From: Thauera sp. 28
Lineage (GTDB): Bacteria; Pseudomonadota; Gammaproteobacteria; Burkholderiales; Rhodocyclaceae
Assembly (NCBI RefSeq): GCF_000310145.2
Contig: NZ_AMXA01000002.1
Span: 233,305-297,304, forward strand
Length of the DNA: 64,000 nucleotides
Reading direction: 5' to 3'
Positions within the stretch are counted from its first letter, which is position 1. Every line of letters starts with the position of its first letter. Of this stretch, positions 1-8,395 are shown piece after piece. The notes below the pieces were generated by a model that was not told the origin of the DNA, did no database searches, and saw only the letters and a list, made by a program, of their open reading frames with translations. A program made the position numbers and the translations under genes.

Positions 1-1742
1 TGCCGCTGGCTGGCCGGGAAGCGGGCGTGGAACAGGTAGATCTCGGTGCCGTCGTCCAGCAGTTTGCCGATCTGCTCGCCCTCCCGCAGCAGGGGGCGAC
101 CTTCAGGAAACAGGCCATAGAGCGCCTGCGCCCGCTGCACCGTGTTGACCAGCGCGAGGCCCATGCCCCCTTCGATCAGGCGCCGTTGCAGCTCCGCCCG
201 CATATCCTCCAGCGCCGAACCGATGGGCTGGATATCGATGGTCACGCGCCGCATGGGATCGGCCTCGAAATGGGTTTGCCGGACGCTCCCCGTGGCGAAC
301 GTAGTCAGCCGAGGGTACGTGGCTTCCGTGGCGGGCAGATCGCCGCCCACGACTCGGGCCAACTCGCGCCGGATGGCTGGCGGCAGGGTGGCAGAGAGCA
401 GTAGCACCGACGAACCCAGCGCATGCAGCCAGCGCACCAGATGGATCAGCAAAGTACCGGTATAGGCGTCGTAGGCGTGGATTTCGTCGAACACCACCAC
501 CCGGTTGGCGAGTCCCCACAGGCGGACAAAGTGATGACGCACCGGCAGCACCGGCAGCAGGGCCTGATCCACCGTACCCACGCCATATTCGGAAAGCAGC
601 GCCCGCTTCTTATGGGTGAACCACTCGGCTGCCTTGACCTGGGCGGCGCGGGGATCGGCATCGCCATCGTCATGAACCGAGGCCAGACGCAGTTGCTGAA
701 AATCGTCGTTGAGCAGCGTGCCGCCATGCAGCAGTTGCAGATCCAGCATGCGGCCGGCGTCCCGTGCGTGCAGGAAGGCCAGGGTGCGCGCAAACATGGC
801 GTTGCCGGTGGCCTGGGTGGGTAGCGCGATGTAAAGGCCCCGATGTTCGAAACGGCGTTGCAGTTCCAGATGGGCAAACCAGGCGGCTTCGGTTTTGCCC
901 TCGCCCATGGGGGCTTCGATCAGCAGGATGGCCGGTTCGTCAAGGCCCGCCAGCACGGCGGCCACGGCCCCCTGCAGGGGGCGTGGCGAGAAGCCGAACA
1001 CTTCGTGAAAGCTAAGCGGGCTGGTCAGCAGAGGCGTGCGGGGCTGCCAGCCCAGCACGTCCAAAGCCCGATCTGCGCAGGCACGACGCGCTTCAAACCA
1101 CACTGCTGGATCATCGGCGTCGGCCTCAGTGCCAAAGGCGAACCATTCGGTATTGGAGCCGATCCAGTCAGCAAAGCTGGTGAGACCGGCCAGCAGCATG
1201 AACTCCGGGCCTGAAAGGCCGGCCTTCTCCGGTAGGGCTGTTGGCTGGAAGACCTCGAACAGCGTATCGAGCAAGGCATGGCGGGCGTCAGCCCATTCGT
1301 CCCGCCCGATGGCACTGCGATCCCCTTCAAGTGCTTCAAGCGTCTTTGGCGAAGCCCGGCTACCGTGGTGACAGCCCACCGCGTCAGCGACCAGCCGAGC
1401 GAGTTCATCGGGCCAGCCACGCTCTACAAGCCACGCCGCTAGCGCGATCTGGCTGACGAAGGCGTGGTTGATTCTCATATTCGGACTGCGGCCCGGATTC
1501 AGTCCTGACAGGTTTTGCCACTTGCACTGAAACCCTGGGCAGGCCTTGCCGAGATCGTGGGCAGCAATAACCAATAACAGCCAAGGACGAGCAAGATCCC
1601 ATGACAGACCGAGCATGTCGGCGAGTTGGCTACGAGTGGCTGCAGGTTCGCGCTCAACGAGGGCTGATGAAGTTGCTGCAACATCCAGCATGTGCAGCAG
1701 AAGTGGGTGCCAATTGCTTTCAGAATCCGTCTTGGCCCACAT
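1..1742 (-). CDS. cas3: CRISPR-associated Cas3 nuclease-helicase, 5' part (3' end outside window)
   Basis: Cas3 is recruited by Cascade and nicks, unwinds and degrades target DNA in type I CRISPR interference. The minus-strand frame is open from the left window edge to about 1811. It shows an N-terminal HD nuclease domain: a WHPLLLHMLDVAA-like start, HDLGK near residue 62, and a later HHG. The SF2 helicase follows, with Walker A GEGKT near residue 281, DEIHAY near 419, then SATLP and an LFHARF-type motif close to the edge. I chose the ATG at 1742 because MWAKTDSESNWHP matches usual Cas3 N-termini; an in-frame ATG at 1811 is the alternative, and neither has a clear ribosome binding site. The single-chain HD-helicase layout fits types I-C, I-E or I-G; the subtype cannot be set. 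Cascade genes and the array would lie to the left. No truncation is seen within the window. Confidence 0.9.
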   Translation of the reverse strand, partial: MWAKTDSESNWHPLLLHMLDVAATSSALVEREPAATRSQLADMLGLSWDLARPWLLLVIAAHDLGKACPGFQCKWQNLSGLNPGRSPNMRINHAFVSQIALAAWLVERGWPDELARLVADAVGCHHGSRASPKTLEALEGDRSAIGRDEWADARHALLDTLFEVFQPTALPEKAGLSGPEFMLLAGLTSFADWIGSNTEWFAFGTEADADDPAVWFEARRACADRALDVLGWQPRTPLLTSPLSFHEVFGFSPRPLQGAVAAVLAGLDEPAILLIEAPMGEGKTEAAWFAHLELQRRFEHRGLYIALPTQATGNAMFARTLAFLHARDAGRMLDLQLLHGGTLLNDDFQQLRLASVHDDGDADPRAAQVKAAEWFTHKKRALLSEYGVGTVDQALLPVLPVRHHFVRLWGLANRVVVFDEIHAYDAYTGTLLIHLVRWLHALGSSVLLLSATLPPAIRRELARVVGGDLPATEATYPRLTTFATGSVRQTHFEADPMRRVTIDIQPIGSALEDMRAELQRRLIEGGMGLALVNTVQRAQALYGLFPEGRPLLREGEQIGKLLDDGTEIYLFHARFPASQR

Positions 1743-1969
1743 GCGCCGAGGGATCGTCAAAGCCGAGGGGGAGCGTTGTGCTGCTTGCAGGTACGGCACA
1801 CTTGCGACCATGGCGATGTCACAAAATAATGACTCTAGATTCTTCCATGCCAGTATGTTATATGCAAGAAGCAAACTCTGCAGGCGCAGGCCACAGGCGC
1901 GGGGAGCAATCGGCGGTCGTCGGGTGCGGGCCACCCCGCCTATAATCCTGCCCGGTCGCCAAGGTGCGC

Positions 1970-2210
1970 ATGTCCACATGCGCCACGTGCCATGGGACGG
2001 TGCTGAGTATGGAAGCGGTGGCAGCCATAGATTTCGAGACCACGGGGTTGTCACCCGCGCAGGGCGATCGCGCCACGGAGATCGCAGCGGTCATCGTGGA
2101 GGACGGTCGTGTGGTCGACCGCTATCAGAGCCTGATGAACGCGAGCGTGCGTATTACCGCCTACATCGAGGCGCTGACCGGGATCACGAACCCCATGGTC
2201 CGCAGCGCAC
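1970..2210 (+). pseudogene. Truncated DnaQ-like 3'-5' exonuclease, N-terminal fragment
   Basis: The frame encodes AIDFETTGLSP, the ExoI motif (DxE) of DEDD exonucleases, then TEIAAVIVEDGRVVDRYQSL and a TGIT.NPMV segment, as in the epsilon-subunit/DnaQ family. Homology stops about 80 residues in, near position 2210, and the frame then runs into unrelated sequence that is antisense to the next fragment. The ExoII and ExoIII catalytic residues are missing, so it cannot be active. A TATAAT box lies at 1941-1946. The start could be the ATG at 1970 or at 2009. Confidence 0.75.
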
Positions 2211-2560
2211 TGAATGAGTCCCCATCCAGTACCATCTGCGTCTTGAACACCCCTTTGCAGCCTGATCTTCCCCGCCTGCCGGCGCATTGCTTGCGCCATG
2301 TCGGGCGTGATCTCTCCGAAGTCGATTGATCCGTCTGGCGCGGTGATGAAGGCCTCGGGTTCTGCTGCACGACCAGCACGGCTGAACCTCGGACTGTCTT
2401 TCGGCCTCTTTGTCGTCAGCCCTTGCCGGTTGGCATCACGTTCAAGCTGCTCTTGCGCGGATTCAACGGCGCGCACTTCCTTCTTGTGCGCCATCTCTGC
2501 TTTCAACGGCTTCTGGCCGAGCGCTGTCTGCCATGAGTGGGCCGGCAGAGAGGTCGTTTA
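2211..2560 (-). pseudogene. Fragment of a phage/ICE-type polyvalent protein with a PBECR-like nuclease segment
   Basis: The minus frame reads SWQTALGQKPLKAEM, a charged linker, then APDGSIDFGEITPD and GKIRLQRGVQDADGTGWGL. This resembles the start of barnase/EndoU/colicin-like nuclease modules (PBECR group) found in large proteins of phages and integrative elements. Homology ends abruptly at about 2211, where the DnaQ fragment begins on the other strand. Upstream, a stop codon near 2555 interrupts the frame. No good start codon is present, so I read it as a relic truncated at both ends. Assignment to the PBECR group is from pattern memory and is only moderately secure. Confidence 0.5.
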
Positions 2561-2796
2561 GGGGCATGGTGCGGCTTGATTGGACGAAATGAACCCTTTT
2601 GTCCAAAGCCGGGAGGCCAACCTCAGCAACGGCAAGGGGTGTAGCTTCGCTACCTGAAGCTGACTTTGGACAGAACGATCAGTCCGCTTCAAAACCACTC
2701 GAACCGGCACGCCCGCCACTCGGCCCCGTCCACCAGCCCCTCGCGGTACAAGCGCTGGCCAGTTGCGGAAAAACGGGATGAATCCCGAGTCCAGCC
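2516..2796 (-). repeat. Inverted repeat, copy A, left border of the umuCD cassette
   Basis: Read on the minus strand, this block matches 5765-6009 on the plus strand over most of its length: GGGCTGGACTCGGGATTCAT, the CGCAACTGGCCAGCGC stretch, AGTCAGCTTCAG, TTCATTTCGTCCAATCAAGC and CTCATGGCAGACAGC all recur. Copy A carries two extra short segments of about 20 bp each. Outside both copies the sequences differ. It is not recognised as any known element. Confidence 0.8.
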
Positions 2797-2972
2797 CGCG
2801 CATGAAGATCACTAGGCCCCCCAGCCCAGCGTATTTGTTCGGTGCGGCGTCAAGGGTTCGCGCCTGCGGCGCCCGGCTGCGCCGGCCCTTGCCGCTTCAA
2901 AGCTTAGTGGCCGTATCCATAGCTATTCAGGCTATAAGGCATCTTTCCGTTCGATCGAAGAGAAGGTCAGGC

Positions 2973-3480
2973 ATGAAAAGCTCATGGCAAGTTGCTACAG
3001 CAGCAGAGGCGTTTGCGGCAGCCCAGTTTGCGCGCTGCGGGTGGGATATCTCCGTTCAATACTGAGCCAATCAGCCTGAGTATGACCTTGTCGCCGTCGA
3101 CGGCGACAAAGTCATGAAGATCTCGGTGAAGGGAAGCAAGGACGGTGGCTGGGGACTAACGCAGTCTTTCATCCGCAATGCTGACTATCACGGAGCCGTA
3201 GACTCCTGGCTAGCGAAGCACACCAGCAAAACGGTGTTCTGCTTGATCCAATTCAAGGGGGTCGCTGCAACTGAGCTGCCTCGCATGTACTTGGCCACGC
3301 CGGCGTAGATCGGCGCTTGGTTGAAGGCTGCAGCAGCTGGCCGCGGCGACACGATTCTTTATGAGCGCCACGTTTGGTCCGACCGCGCGCGCTGCGGGCA
3401 CGGTGGACGAGATCCCGAGTTCATGGCTTTTTACCGAAGAACGGTTGAGTCAGATCGCTGCTCAGATCGCCATAGGGTAG
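2973..3480 (+). pseudogene. Decayed gene, possible nuclease-like (DUF4365-type) protein
   Basis: An ATG at 2973 follows a GAAGG site. The frame reads MKSSWQVATAAEAFAAAQF, is stopped by TGA at 3064, and resumes as ANQPEYDLVAVDGD and KISVKGSKDGGWGLTQSF. A TAG at 3306 stops it again, after which it reads GAWLKAAAAGRGDTILYERH. A frameshift near 3400 then moves it into VDEIPSSWLFTEERLSQIAA, ending at 3480. The joined product would be about 168 residues. The (E/D)YDLV...KISVKGS pattern resembles the PD-(D/E)xK fold (D...D/E-x-K), but this is inference. The two stops and one frameshift make it inactive unless sequencing errors are involved. Confidence 0.7.
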
Positions 3481-3568
3481 GTGCTCTAGGCAGGTCAGCA
3501 GGAGTGCCTTTGGTGTCCGACTTAAACGATTGTTTTACCTGGACGCCAAACCGGACACCGTCCGCCCC

Positions 3569-3793
3569 TTACCCCCGACGCGATCCCGACCGCACCAGGC
3601 ACACCATCGGACCCGACCCGGCTGTATAGATACAGCGCGACCACTCTTCTTTCTCGACGTAGGGCTGCCGCGCCTTGGCGTCGAGTTCGCGAATCGTGAC
3701 GGAAACCTGCGGGCGTGGCTTGGCAGCCAGGATCAACAGCGCTGCCACAACAACACCGAGCCCCATTCCAATCAGCATGATCGTTGTACTCAT
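3569..3793 (-). CDS. Small single-pass membrane protein of unknown function
   Basis: The 74-residue product begins MSTTIMLIGMGLGVVVAALL, a strong N-terminal membrane anchor (residues 5-24). A basic/polar tail follows, with two cysteines (SRCIY and PMVCLV). A very strong ribosome binding site, GGGAGGAGG, lies five bases before the ATG, which supports a real gene despite its size. It is divergent from umuC, with about 140 bp between the starts that include the LexA box. No family is recognised. Co-regulation with the SOS response is possible but not shown. Confidence 0.6.
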   Translation of the reverse strand: MSTTIMLIGMGLGVVVAALLILAAKPRPQVSVTIRELDAKARQPYVEKEEWSRCIYTAGSGPMVCLVRSGSRRG

Positions 3794-3900
3794 TAGACCC
3801 TCCTCCCTTTCGTACAGTACCGACCGAACACCTAAACGCCCCCGACACTCGTCGAAACTCTAAATACCTCAAAAGCATATCGCTTGTCGGCGCCGATTTA

Positions 3901-3916
3901 CTGTATAAAAATACAC
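3901..3916 (+). promoter_or_regulatory. LexA (SOS) box upstream of umuC
   Basis: The 16-mer CTGTATAAAAATACAC fits the LexA consensus CTGT-N8-ACAG with one mismatch and an AT-rich core. It lies 19 bases before the umuC start codon, overlapping the expected promoter. An AAGAGG ribosome binding site sits between the box and the ATG. This placement indicates LexA repression of umuC-umuD. Confidence 0.85.
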
Positions 3917-3934
3917 TAAAAAGAGGCCGCCAAC

Positions 3935-5227
3935 ATGCACACATCGACACCGACCGTCGCCCTCGTCGACTGCAACAACTTCTACGCCTCGTGCGAAAAG
4001 CTCTTCGCGCCGAAGCTGGCCAGCCGGCCGGTCGTAGTGCTCTCCAACAACGACGGCTGCGTGGTCGCGCGCTCGGCCGAGGCGAAGGCACTCGGCATCG
4101 CGATGGGCGTGCCCTGGTTCAAGATCGCCGAACAGGCGCTGCAGCATGGCGTCGTCGCGTTGTCCTCGAACTACGCGCTGTATGCCGACATGAGCAATCG
4201 GGTCGTCGACGTCCTGAGCGGCTTCACCCCCGAGCTCGAGGTCTACAGCATCGACGAATCCTTCCTGAACCTGAGCGGCTTCGCGCACCTGGACTTGGCC
4301 GCCTACGGTCAGCAGATCCGCCAACGTGTTGCGCGCTGGGTGGGCCTGCCGGTGTGCGTCGGCATCGCCCCGACCAAAACGCTCGCCAAGCTCGCCAACC
4401 ACTTCGCCAAAAAACGCCCGATCTTCGACGGCGTGTGCCACCTGGACCGCCTGGACGAAACCACCCGAAAACAACTCTTCAGCGAGACTGCGGTGAACGA
4501 AGTGTGGGGCGTCGGCGGTCGCATCACCGCCAGGCTCGCCGAGCTGGGCATCGAAACGGTCGAAGTGCTGCGCACGGCAGACCCGGAGTGGATTCGGCAG
4601 CATTTCAGCGTCGTCCTGGAGCGCACCGTGCGCGAGCTCAACGGCACCGCCTGCCTGGCGCTCGAAACCATCGCACCGCCCAAAAAGCAGATCATGGCCA
4701 GCCGCTCGTTCGGCAGCGCCGTGTTCCACCTGATCGAGCTGCGCGAGGCGATCGCCCACCACATCAGCCGTGCAGCGGAAAAGCTCCGTGCCCAGGGCGC
4801 CGAGGCCGGCGCGGTCACGGTGATGATCCGCACCAACCCCTTCAAGCCCACCGACCCGCAGTATCAGCGCAGCGTCACCGTACCGCTCGCCCACCCTACC
4901 GCGGACACACTTGAACTGGTGGAGACCGCTGCCGCCGTGCTCAAGCGCATCTATCGCCCGGGCCTGGCGTATCACAAAGCCGGCGTGATGCTCTCCGAGC
5001 TACAGCCTGCCGGCGCGCGCCAGTGCGACCTGTTCGACCACCCCACGCAAGACGCCCGCCGGCACGCCACCATGCAGGCGATGGATGCGATCAACCAGAA
5101 ATGGGGCCGCGGCACCCTGCGAGCCGCCGCCGCCGGCCGCGCCCAGGGCTGGCAAATGCGGCGCGAGCGCCTGAGCCCAGCCTACACCACGTCGTGGGCT
5201 GAACTGCCAATCGCGCTGGCACGGTGA
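3935..5227 (+). CDS. umuC: DNA polymerase V catalytic subunit UmuC (Y-family translesion polymerase)
   Basis: UmuC with UmuD'2 forms the error-prone polymerase V that bypasses lesions during the SOS response. The 430-residue protein has the Y-family palm motifs [13 protein letters not shown] (residues 9-21, first catalytic Asp), [13 protein letters not shown], and [12 protein letters not shown] (catalytic Asp-Glu near residues 107-108). A helix-hairpin-helix region ([11 protein letters not shown]) and a little-finger domain follow, with the usual UmuC C-terminus of about 60 residues. The length is close to E. coli UmuC (422). The ATG is preceded by AAGAGG and the SOS box. The stop overlaps the umuD start, so the two are co-translated. 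Confidence 0.95.
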   Translation: MHTSTPTVALVDCNNFYASCEKLFAPKLASRPVVVLSNNDGCVVARSAEAKALGIAMGVPWFKIAEQALQHGVVALSSNYALYADMSNRVVDVLSGFTPELEVYSIDESFLNLSGFAHLDLAAYGQQIRQRVARWVGLPVCVGIAPTKTLAKLANHFAKKRPIFDGVCHLDRLDETTRKQLFSETAVNEVWGVGGRITARLAELGIETVEVLRTADPEWIRQHFSVVLERTVRELNGTACLALETIAPPKKQIMASRSFGSAVFHLIELREAIAHHISRAAEKLRAQGAEAGAVTVMIRTNPFKPTDPQYQRSVTVPLAHPTADTLELVETAAAVLKRIYRPGLAYHKAGVMLSELQPAGARQCDLFDHPTQDARRHATMQAMDAINQKWGRGTLRAAAAGRAQGWQMRRERLSPAYTTSWAELPIALAR

Positions 5228-5697
5228 GCGCAATGACCGGACAACCGCTCTCTTCTGCCCTGCTCGCCCAGCCTGATTTGCCCTGGGCTGCGCTCGACCC
5301 GCCACCGGTGCTGATTCCGCTGGGCATGACCCCGGTGTCGGCCGGCTTCCCCTCGCCTGCCGAGGACTACGCCGACCGGCGGCTCGACATCAACGATTAC
5401 CTGGTGCGCAACCCCGTATCGACCTTCTTCTTCACGGTGCGCGGTAATTCAATGCAGGACGCCGACATCGACGACGGCGACATCCTGGTGGTCGACCGCA
5501 GCATCGAGCCAGCGCATGGTCACATCGTGGTCGCTTTCGTAAATGGGGAGCGCCTGGTCAAGCGCCTGCACCGCCAGCGCAACACGGTCGCGCTGCTGGC
5601 GGCGAACCCTGCCTATCCCCCGCTCGAGCTGCGCGACGGCAATGCGCTGGAGATTTGGGGCGTCGTCGTCGGCAAGTTCAAACGCATCCCCGCTTGA
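5224..5697 (+). CDS. umuD: UmuD-type self-cleaving SOS mutagenesis protein
   Basis: UmuD is a LexA-like serine protease that self-cleaves on RecA filaments to give UmuD', the accessory subunit of polymerase V. The product has the cleavage site region [13 protein letters not shown] (Ala-Gly bond near residues 38-39), catalytic Ser in GNSMQ and catalytic Lys in ERLVKRL. The C-terminal S24 fold is complete. The GTG at 5224 overlaps the umuC stop; an ATG at 5233 is the alternative. Gene order is umuC-umuD, the reverse of the enterobacterial operon. Confidence 0.93.
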   Translation: MSAMTGQPLSSALLAQPDLPWAALDPPPVLIPLGMTPVSAGFPSPAEDYADRRLDINDYLVRNPVSTFFFTVRGNSMQDADIDDGDILVVDRSIEPAHGHIVVAFVNGERLVKRLHRQRNTVALLAANPAYPPLELRDGNALEIWGVVVGKFKRIPA

Positions 5698-5764
5698 GCC
5701 CTGCGGCCGGATGCGGACCGGCGGGATGGTCGTTCTGATCTACAGCCTGGTGGCGTTCATTCAG

Positions 5765-6009
5765 GGGCTGGACTCGGGATTCATCCCGTTTTTCCGCAAC
5801 TGGCCAGCGCTTGTACCGCGAGGGGCTGGTGGACGGGCCGAGTGGTTTTGAAGCGGACTGATCGTTCTGTTCAAAGTCAGCTTCAGCTAGCGAAGCTACA
5901 CCCCTTGCCGTTGCTGAGGTTAAAAGGCTTCATTTCGTCCAATCAAGCCGCGCCATGCCCCTAAACGACCTCTCTGCCGGCCCACTCATGGCAGACAGCA
6001 CTCGGCCAT
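5765..6009 (+). repeat. Inverted repeat, copy B, right border of the umuCD cassette
   Basis: This is the counterpart of 2516-2796 in opposite orientation. It lacks two short segments present in copy A, one near the GGTTTTGAAGCGGAC stretch and one before TTCATTTCGTCC. Sequence outside (right of 6009) differs from that beyond copy A. The approximately 200 bp from 6010 to the CDF stop show no gene that I can support. Confidence 0.8.
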
Positions 6010-6205
6010 CACCAGCCGTTGGAGATCCAGCCAGGATTTCCCTCGCTGGATGGTCGTAGATGACCGGTTTACGGCAACCAACCTGAACCCTGTCTTGGCT
6101 CGACCCGGCCATCAGCTGCCCGTCCTCCTCTCCACAATCCTGCCATCCTGATGGCCGCTGGGCCTCGAAACCTGTCATTGCCTCAAGCACGTCGCTCCGC
6201 TGTCC

Positions 6206-6841
6206 TCATCCCTTCTGATGGACTTGTCGTGCGTCGCCGATGTCGCGCCGGGCGTGAGCGACGATGACAAGCCCCGACCACAGCGCGAGCCCGGACATCA
6301 CCAGTGCAACGACAAGGTCCGGCAATGCGCTTCCGGTACCGAAGACGCCTGCCGCCGCCAGGATCACCGCGAGATTGCCGATCGCATCGTTGCGGCTGCA
6401 CAGCCACACCGAACGCATGTTCGCGTCGCCCGCGCGAAATCGATACAACATCATCGCCACCCCTGCGTTGGCGAGCAGTGCGAGGATGCCGACCACGCCC
6501 ATCGTAATCGGCTCAGGCGTCACGCCGTGCTGGAAGGCCCACAGGGCGCGTGCCATTACAACGGCGCCGAAAAGCACCATCGCCACGCCCTTGAGCAAGG
6601 CCGCGCGTGCCCGCCATATCAATCCCCACGACAGCACCGTCAGCGACAGCGCATAGTTGGCGGCATCTCCTGCGAAATCGAGGGCGTCGGCCCATAGGGC
6701 GACCGAACCGACTGCAAGGCCGGCGACGAATTCGACCAAGAACATCGCCGCATTCACGATCAATGCAATCCACAGTGCTTGGCGGAAGCGCGGGCTCGCT
6801 GCGCTGGCATCGCAGGTGGAGTGGGAACAACAGCCGGCCAT
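6206..6841 (-). CDS. Cation diffusion facilitator (CDF) family metal exporter
   Basis: CDF proteins exchange cytoplasmic Zn(II), Cd(II) or similar ions for protons across the inner membrane. The 211-residue protein shows about six membrane segments. It has the site-A type motif ALWADALDFAGDAANY (residues ~45-60, Asp-rich TM2) and a CSRNDAIGNLAV segment in TM5. There is no long cytoplasmic C-terminal domain, so it is a short CDF. The N-terminus AGCCSHSTCDAS is cysteine-rich and may bind soft metals. I chose the ATG at 6841 because AAAGGAG precedes it; the frame is open to 6880. It is divergent from the MerR regulator and sits under a MerR-type promoter, so it is the likely regulated target. 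Confidence 0.88.
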   Translation of the reverse strand: MAGCCSHSTCDASAASPRFRQALWIALIVNAAMFLVEFVAGLAVGSVALWADALDFAGDAANYALSLTVLSWGLIWRARAALLKGVAMVLFGAVVMARALWAFQHGVTPEPITMGVVGILALLANAGVAMMLYRFRAGDANMRSVWLCSRNDAIGNLAVILAAAGVFGTGSALPDLVVALVMSGLALWSGLVIVAHARRDIGDARQVHQKG

Positions 6842-6871
6842 GGTTTTCTCCTTTACGTGGGCGAGGGGTGC

Positions 6872-6902
6872 ATCACACACCCTGTAGCCACTACAGGGTC
6901 AA
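6872..6902 (-). promoter_or_regulatory. MerR-type promoter/operator between the CDF gene and the cadR-like gene
   Basis: On the minus strand, TTGACC (6897-6902) and TGTGAT (6872-6877) are separated by 19 bp, the overlong spacer typical of MerR-family activated promoters. The spacer contains the perfect dyad ACCCTGTAG-N3-CTACAGGGT (6879-6899). This is the operator form known for CadR, PbrR and ZntR. It predicts activation of the CDF gene by Cd(II), Pb(II) or Zn(II). Confidence 0.9.
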
Positions 6903-6944
6903 GCGGTTAAGCTGTTGGGCGGTTGCAATGAGGAGATGCAGGCG

Positions 6945-7379
6945 ATGAAGATCGGTGAATTGGCCAAGGCCGCGCACGTCGAGGTCGAAACCATCCGCTA
7001 CTACGAACGGATCGGTCTGCTCCCGGCGCCTTCCCGCAGCCCCAATGGATATCGGGCCTACGCGGGTGGGCACCTTGAGCGCCTCGCGTTCATCCGCCAC
7101 TGCCGGGCACTGGACATTGCCTTGGTCGACGTCGCGCAACTGCTGCGCTTCGTGGACGACCCCACAACCGACTGTGCTGAGGTCGACGCGTTGATCGACT
7201 CCCAACTCACCCGTGTCCGCGCGCGTCTCGACACCCTGCAAATGCTCGAGCGCCAACTCGTCGCCCTGCGCAGCCAGTGCGGTGCCCCCGATCGTGCGGC
7301 GCAATGCGGCATCCTGCATGAGCTTGAGGCGCCGACGCGGGGGGATGTCTGTGTGTGCCACGATGAGCATGCGCAATGA
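6945..7379 (+). CDS. cadR: CadR/PbrR-type MerR regulator (Cd(II)/Pb(II) responsive)
   Basis: This regulator distorts an overlong promoter spacer on binding metal and so activates transcription. The 144-residue protein begins MKIGELAKAAHVEVETIRYY, the MerR winged-helix DNA-binding domain (1-70). A dimerisation coiled coil follows (QLTRVRARLDTLQMLERQLVALRSQC), and then C-terminal metal-ligand candidates Cys in TDCAEV, RSQCGAP, AQCGIL and a CVCHDEH tail. These fit the CadR/PbrR subfamily. An earlier in-frame start at 6915 exists, but the ATG at 6945 matches the family N-terminus. It is divergent from the CDF exporter across the operator dyad. Confidence 0.9.
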   Translation: MKIGELAKAAHVEVETIRYYERIGLLPAPSRSPNGYRAYAGGHLERLAFIRHCRALDIALVDVAQLLRFVDDPTTDCAEVDALIDSQLTRVRARLDTLQMLERQLVALRSQCGAPDRAAQCGILHELEAPTRGDVCVCHDEHAQ

Positions 7380-7488
7380 TCTGCGGTTCGGTGGCGGAGT
7401 GACCACAATGTGGGGTGCCAGCGCTCCGGTACGTTCATGGTCGCGATATGCGCCGTCAGCCAACGGGCTGGGGTTAAAATCGTCGCCC

Positions 7489-7827
7489 ATGCACCGTTGG
7501 CTTGCCATTTTCTTCCTGCTGCTCGTTCCGCTTCAGTTCGCGTCGGCGGGCCTGGAGGCGTACTGCTTGGAATCGGCCGGTTTCGCGACCAGCCACGGCG
7601 ACCACCATCCACATACCTGTCAGGTGGATGAAGGCGATGAAGGGATGAAAGGGCAGCTTCACGCCGACTGCGGTTTCTGCCAGATCCTTGCGAGCGCTGC
7701 ACTGCTCGATGCGGGTCGTCTGCCATTGACAGGACTGGGCCATGTCCTCGTCGACGCCGGGCGGGACTTCAACGCGTCTGCGCTGGTCACCGAGCCTGAA
7801 CGCCCCAAGTGGCGCCTCGCTGCCTGA
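7489..7827 (+). CDS. CzcI-like small periplasmic metal-resistance protein
   Basis: The 112-residue product has a signal peptide (MHRWLAIFFLLLVPLQFASA), a His-rich segment SHGDHHPHTCQVDE, and the CzcI-type motif HADCGFCQ with two close cysteines. It ends EPERPKWRLAA, an ending shared with the second CzcI-like protein at 19428-19778. CzcI is encoded at the head of czcCBA operons and is thought to modulate them. Here it heads a dsbB-dsbA-ynfA string instead of an RND pump, which is unusual. Confidence 0.8.
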   Translation: MHRWLAIFFLLLVPLQFASAGLEAYCLESAGFATSHGDHHPHTCQVDEGDEGMKGQLHADCGFCQILASAALLDAGRLPLTGLGHVLVDAGRDFNASALVTEPERPKWRLAA

Positions 7828-7969
7828 GCGGCAGCCCACCCCTGTCTTCCCCTCTTCTTCGAGTGCGCGCCGCACGGTAGCGGCGGTGTGCTCCATTGCG
7901 GACGTCCGGGCACTGCCTATGGCGTCCGCCCCTCCCGAAGCCTGGGAACCAACCCTCGAGATCGACTCG

Positions 7970-8395
7970 ATGCACGACAAACGAACCCAATGGTGGTGGC
8001 TGATGGCCGCCTGGGCCGTGGCTCTGGTATCCACGCTGGGCGCGCTCTTCATCGGTGAAGTGATGGGCATGACGCCCTGCGTGCTGTGCTGGTACCAGCG
8101 GATCGCCATGTTCCCGCTCGCCCTCATTCTGGGCATGGCCGTGTTCGCCGAGGACCGGCGCGGTGCGGTGTATGCGCTGCCATTCGCGCTCGCTGGTCTC
8201 GCGCTGGCCGCCTATCACAGCGCGCTGATCGCCGGCTGGGTGCCACAGTGGTGGGTGCCGTGCGGCACCGGCCCCTCGTGCAGCCAGCAGGCCCTGGTCA
8301 TCCTTGGCGACACCCAGATTCCCTGGCTATCGCTGGCGGCCTTCCTCGCCATCGCCGCCGCCCTGACGATTTATCTGATAAGGACCCGTAAATGA
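7970..8395 (+). CDS. dsbB: DsbB-family disulfide-generating membrane protein
   Basis: DsbB reoxidises DsbA and passes electrons to quinone in the inner membrane. The 141-residue product has four membrane segments and the first active pair in CVLCWYQR near residues 37-40, the hallmark motif. The second periplasmic pair is in PCGTGPSC. The frame is open further upstream; an ATG at 7919 (MASAPPEAWEP) is possible, but MHDKRTQWWWLMAAW is the natural start. The stop overlaps the next gene's ATG (ATGA), so translation is coupled to the DsbA-like protein. Confidence 0.9.
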   Translation: MHDKRTQWWWLMAAWAVALVSTLGALFIGEVMGMTPCVLCWYQRIAMFPLALILGMAVFAEDRRGAVYALPFALAGLALAAYHSALIAGWVPQWWVPCGTGPSCSQQALVILGDTQIPWLSLAAFLAIAAALTIYLIRTRK

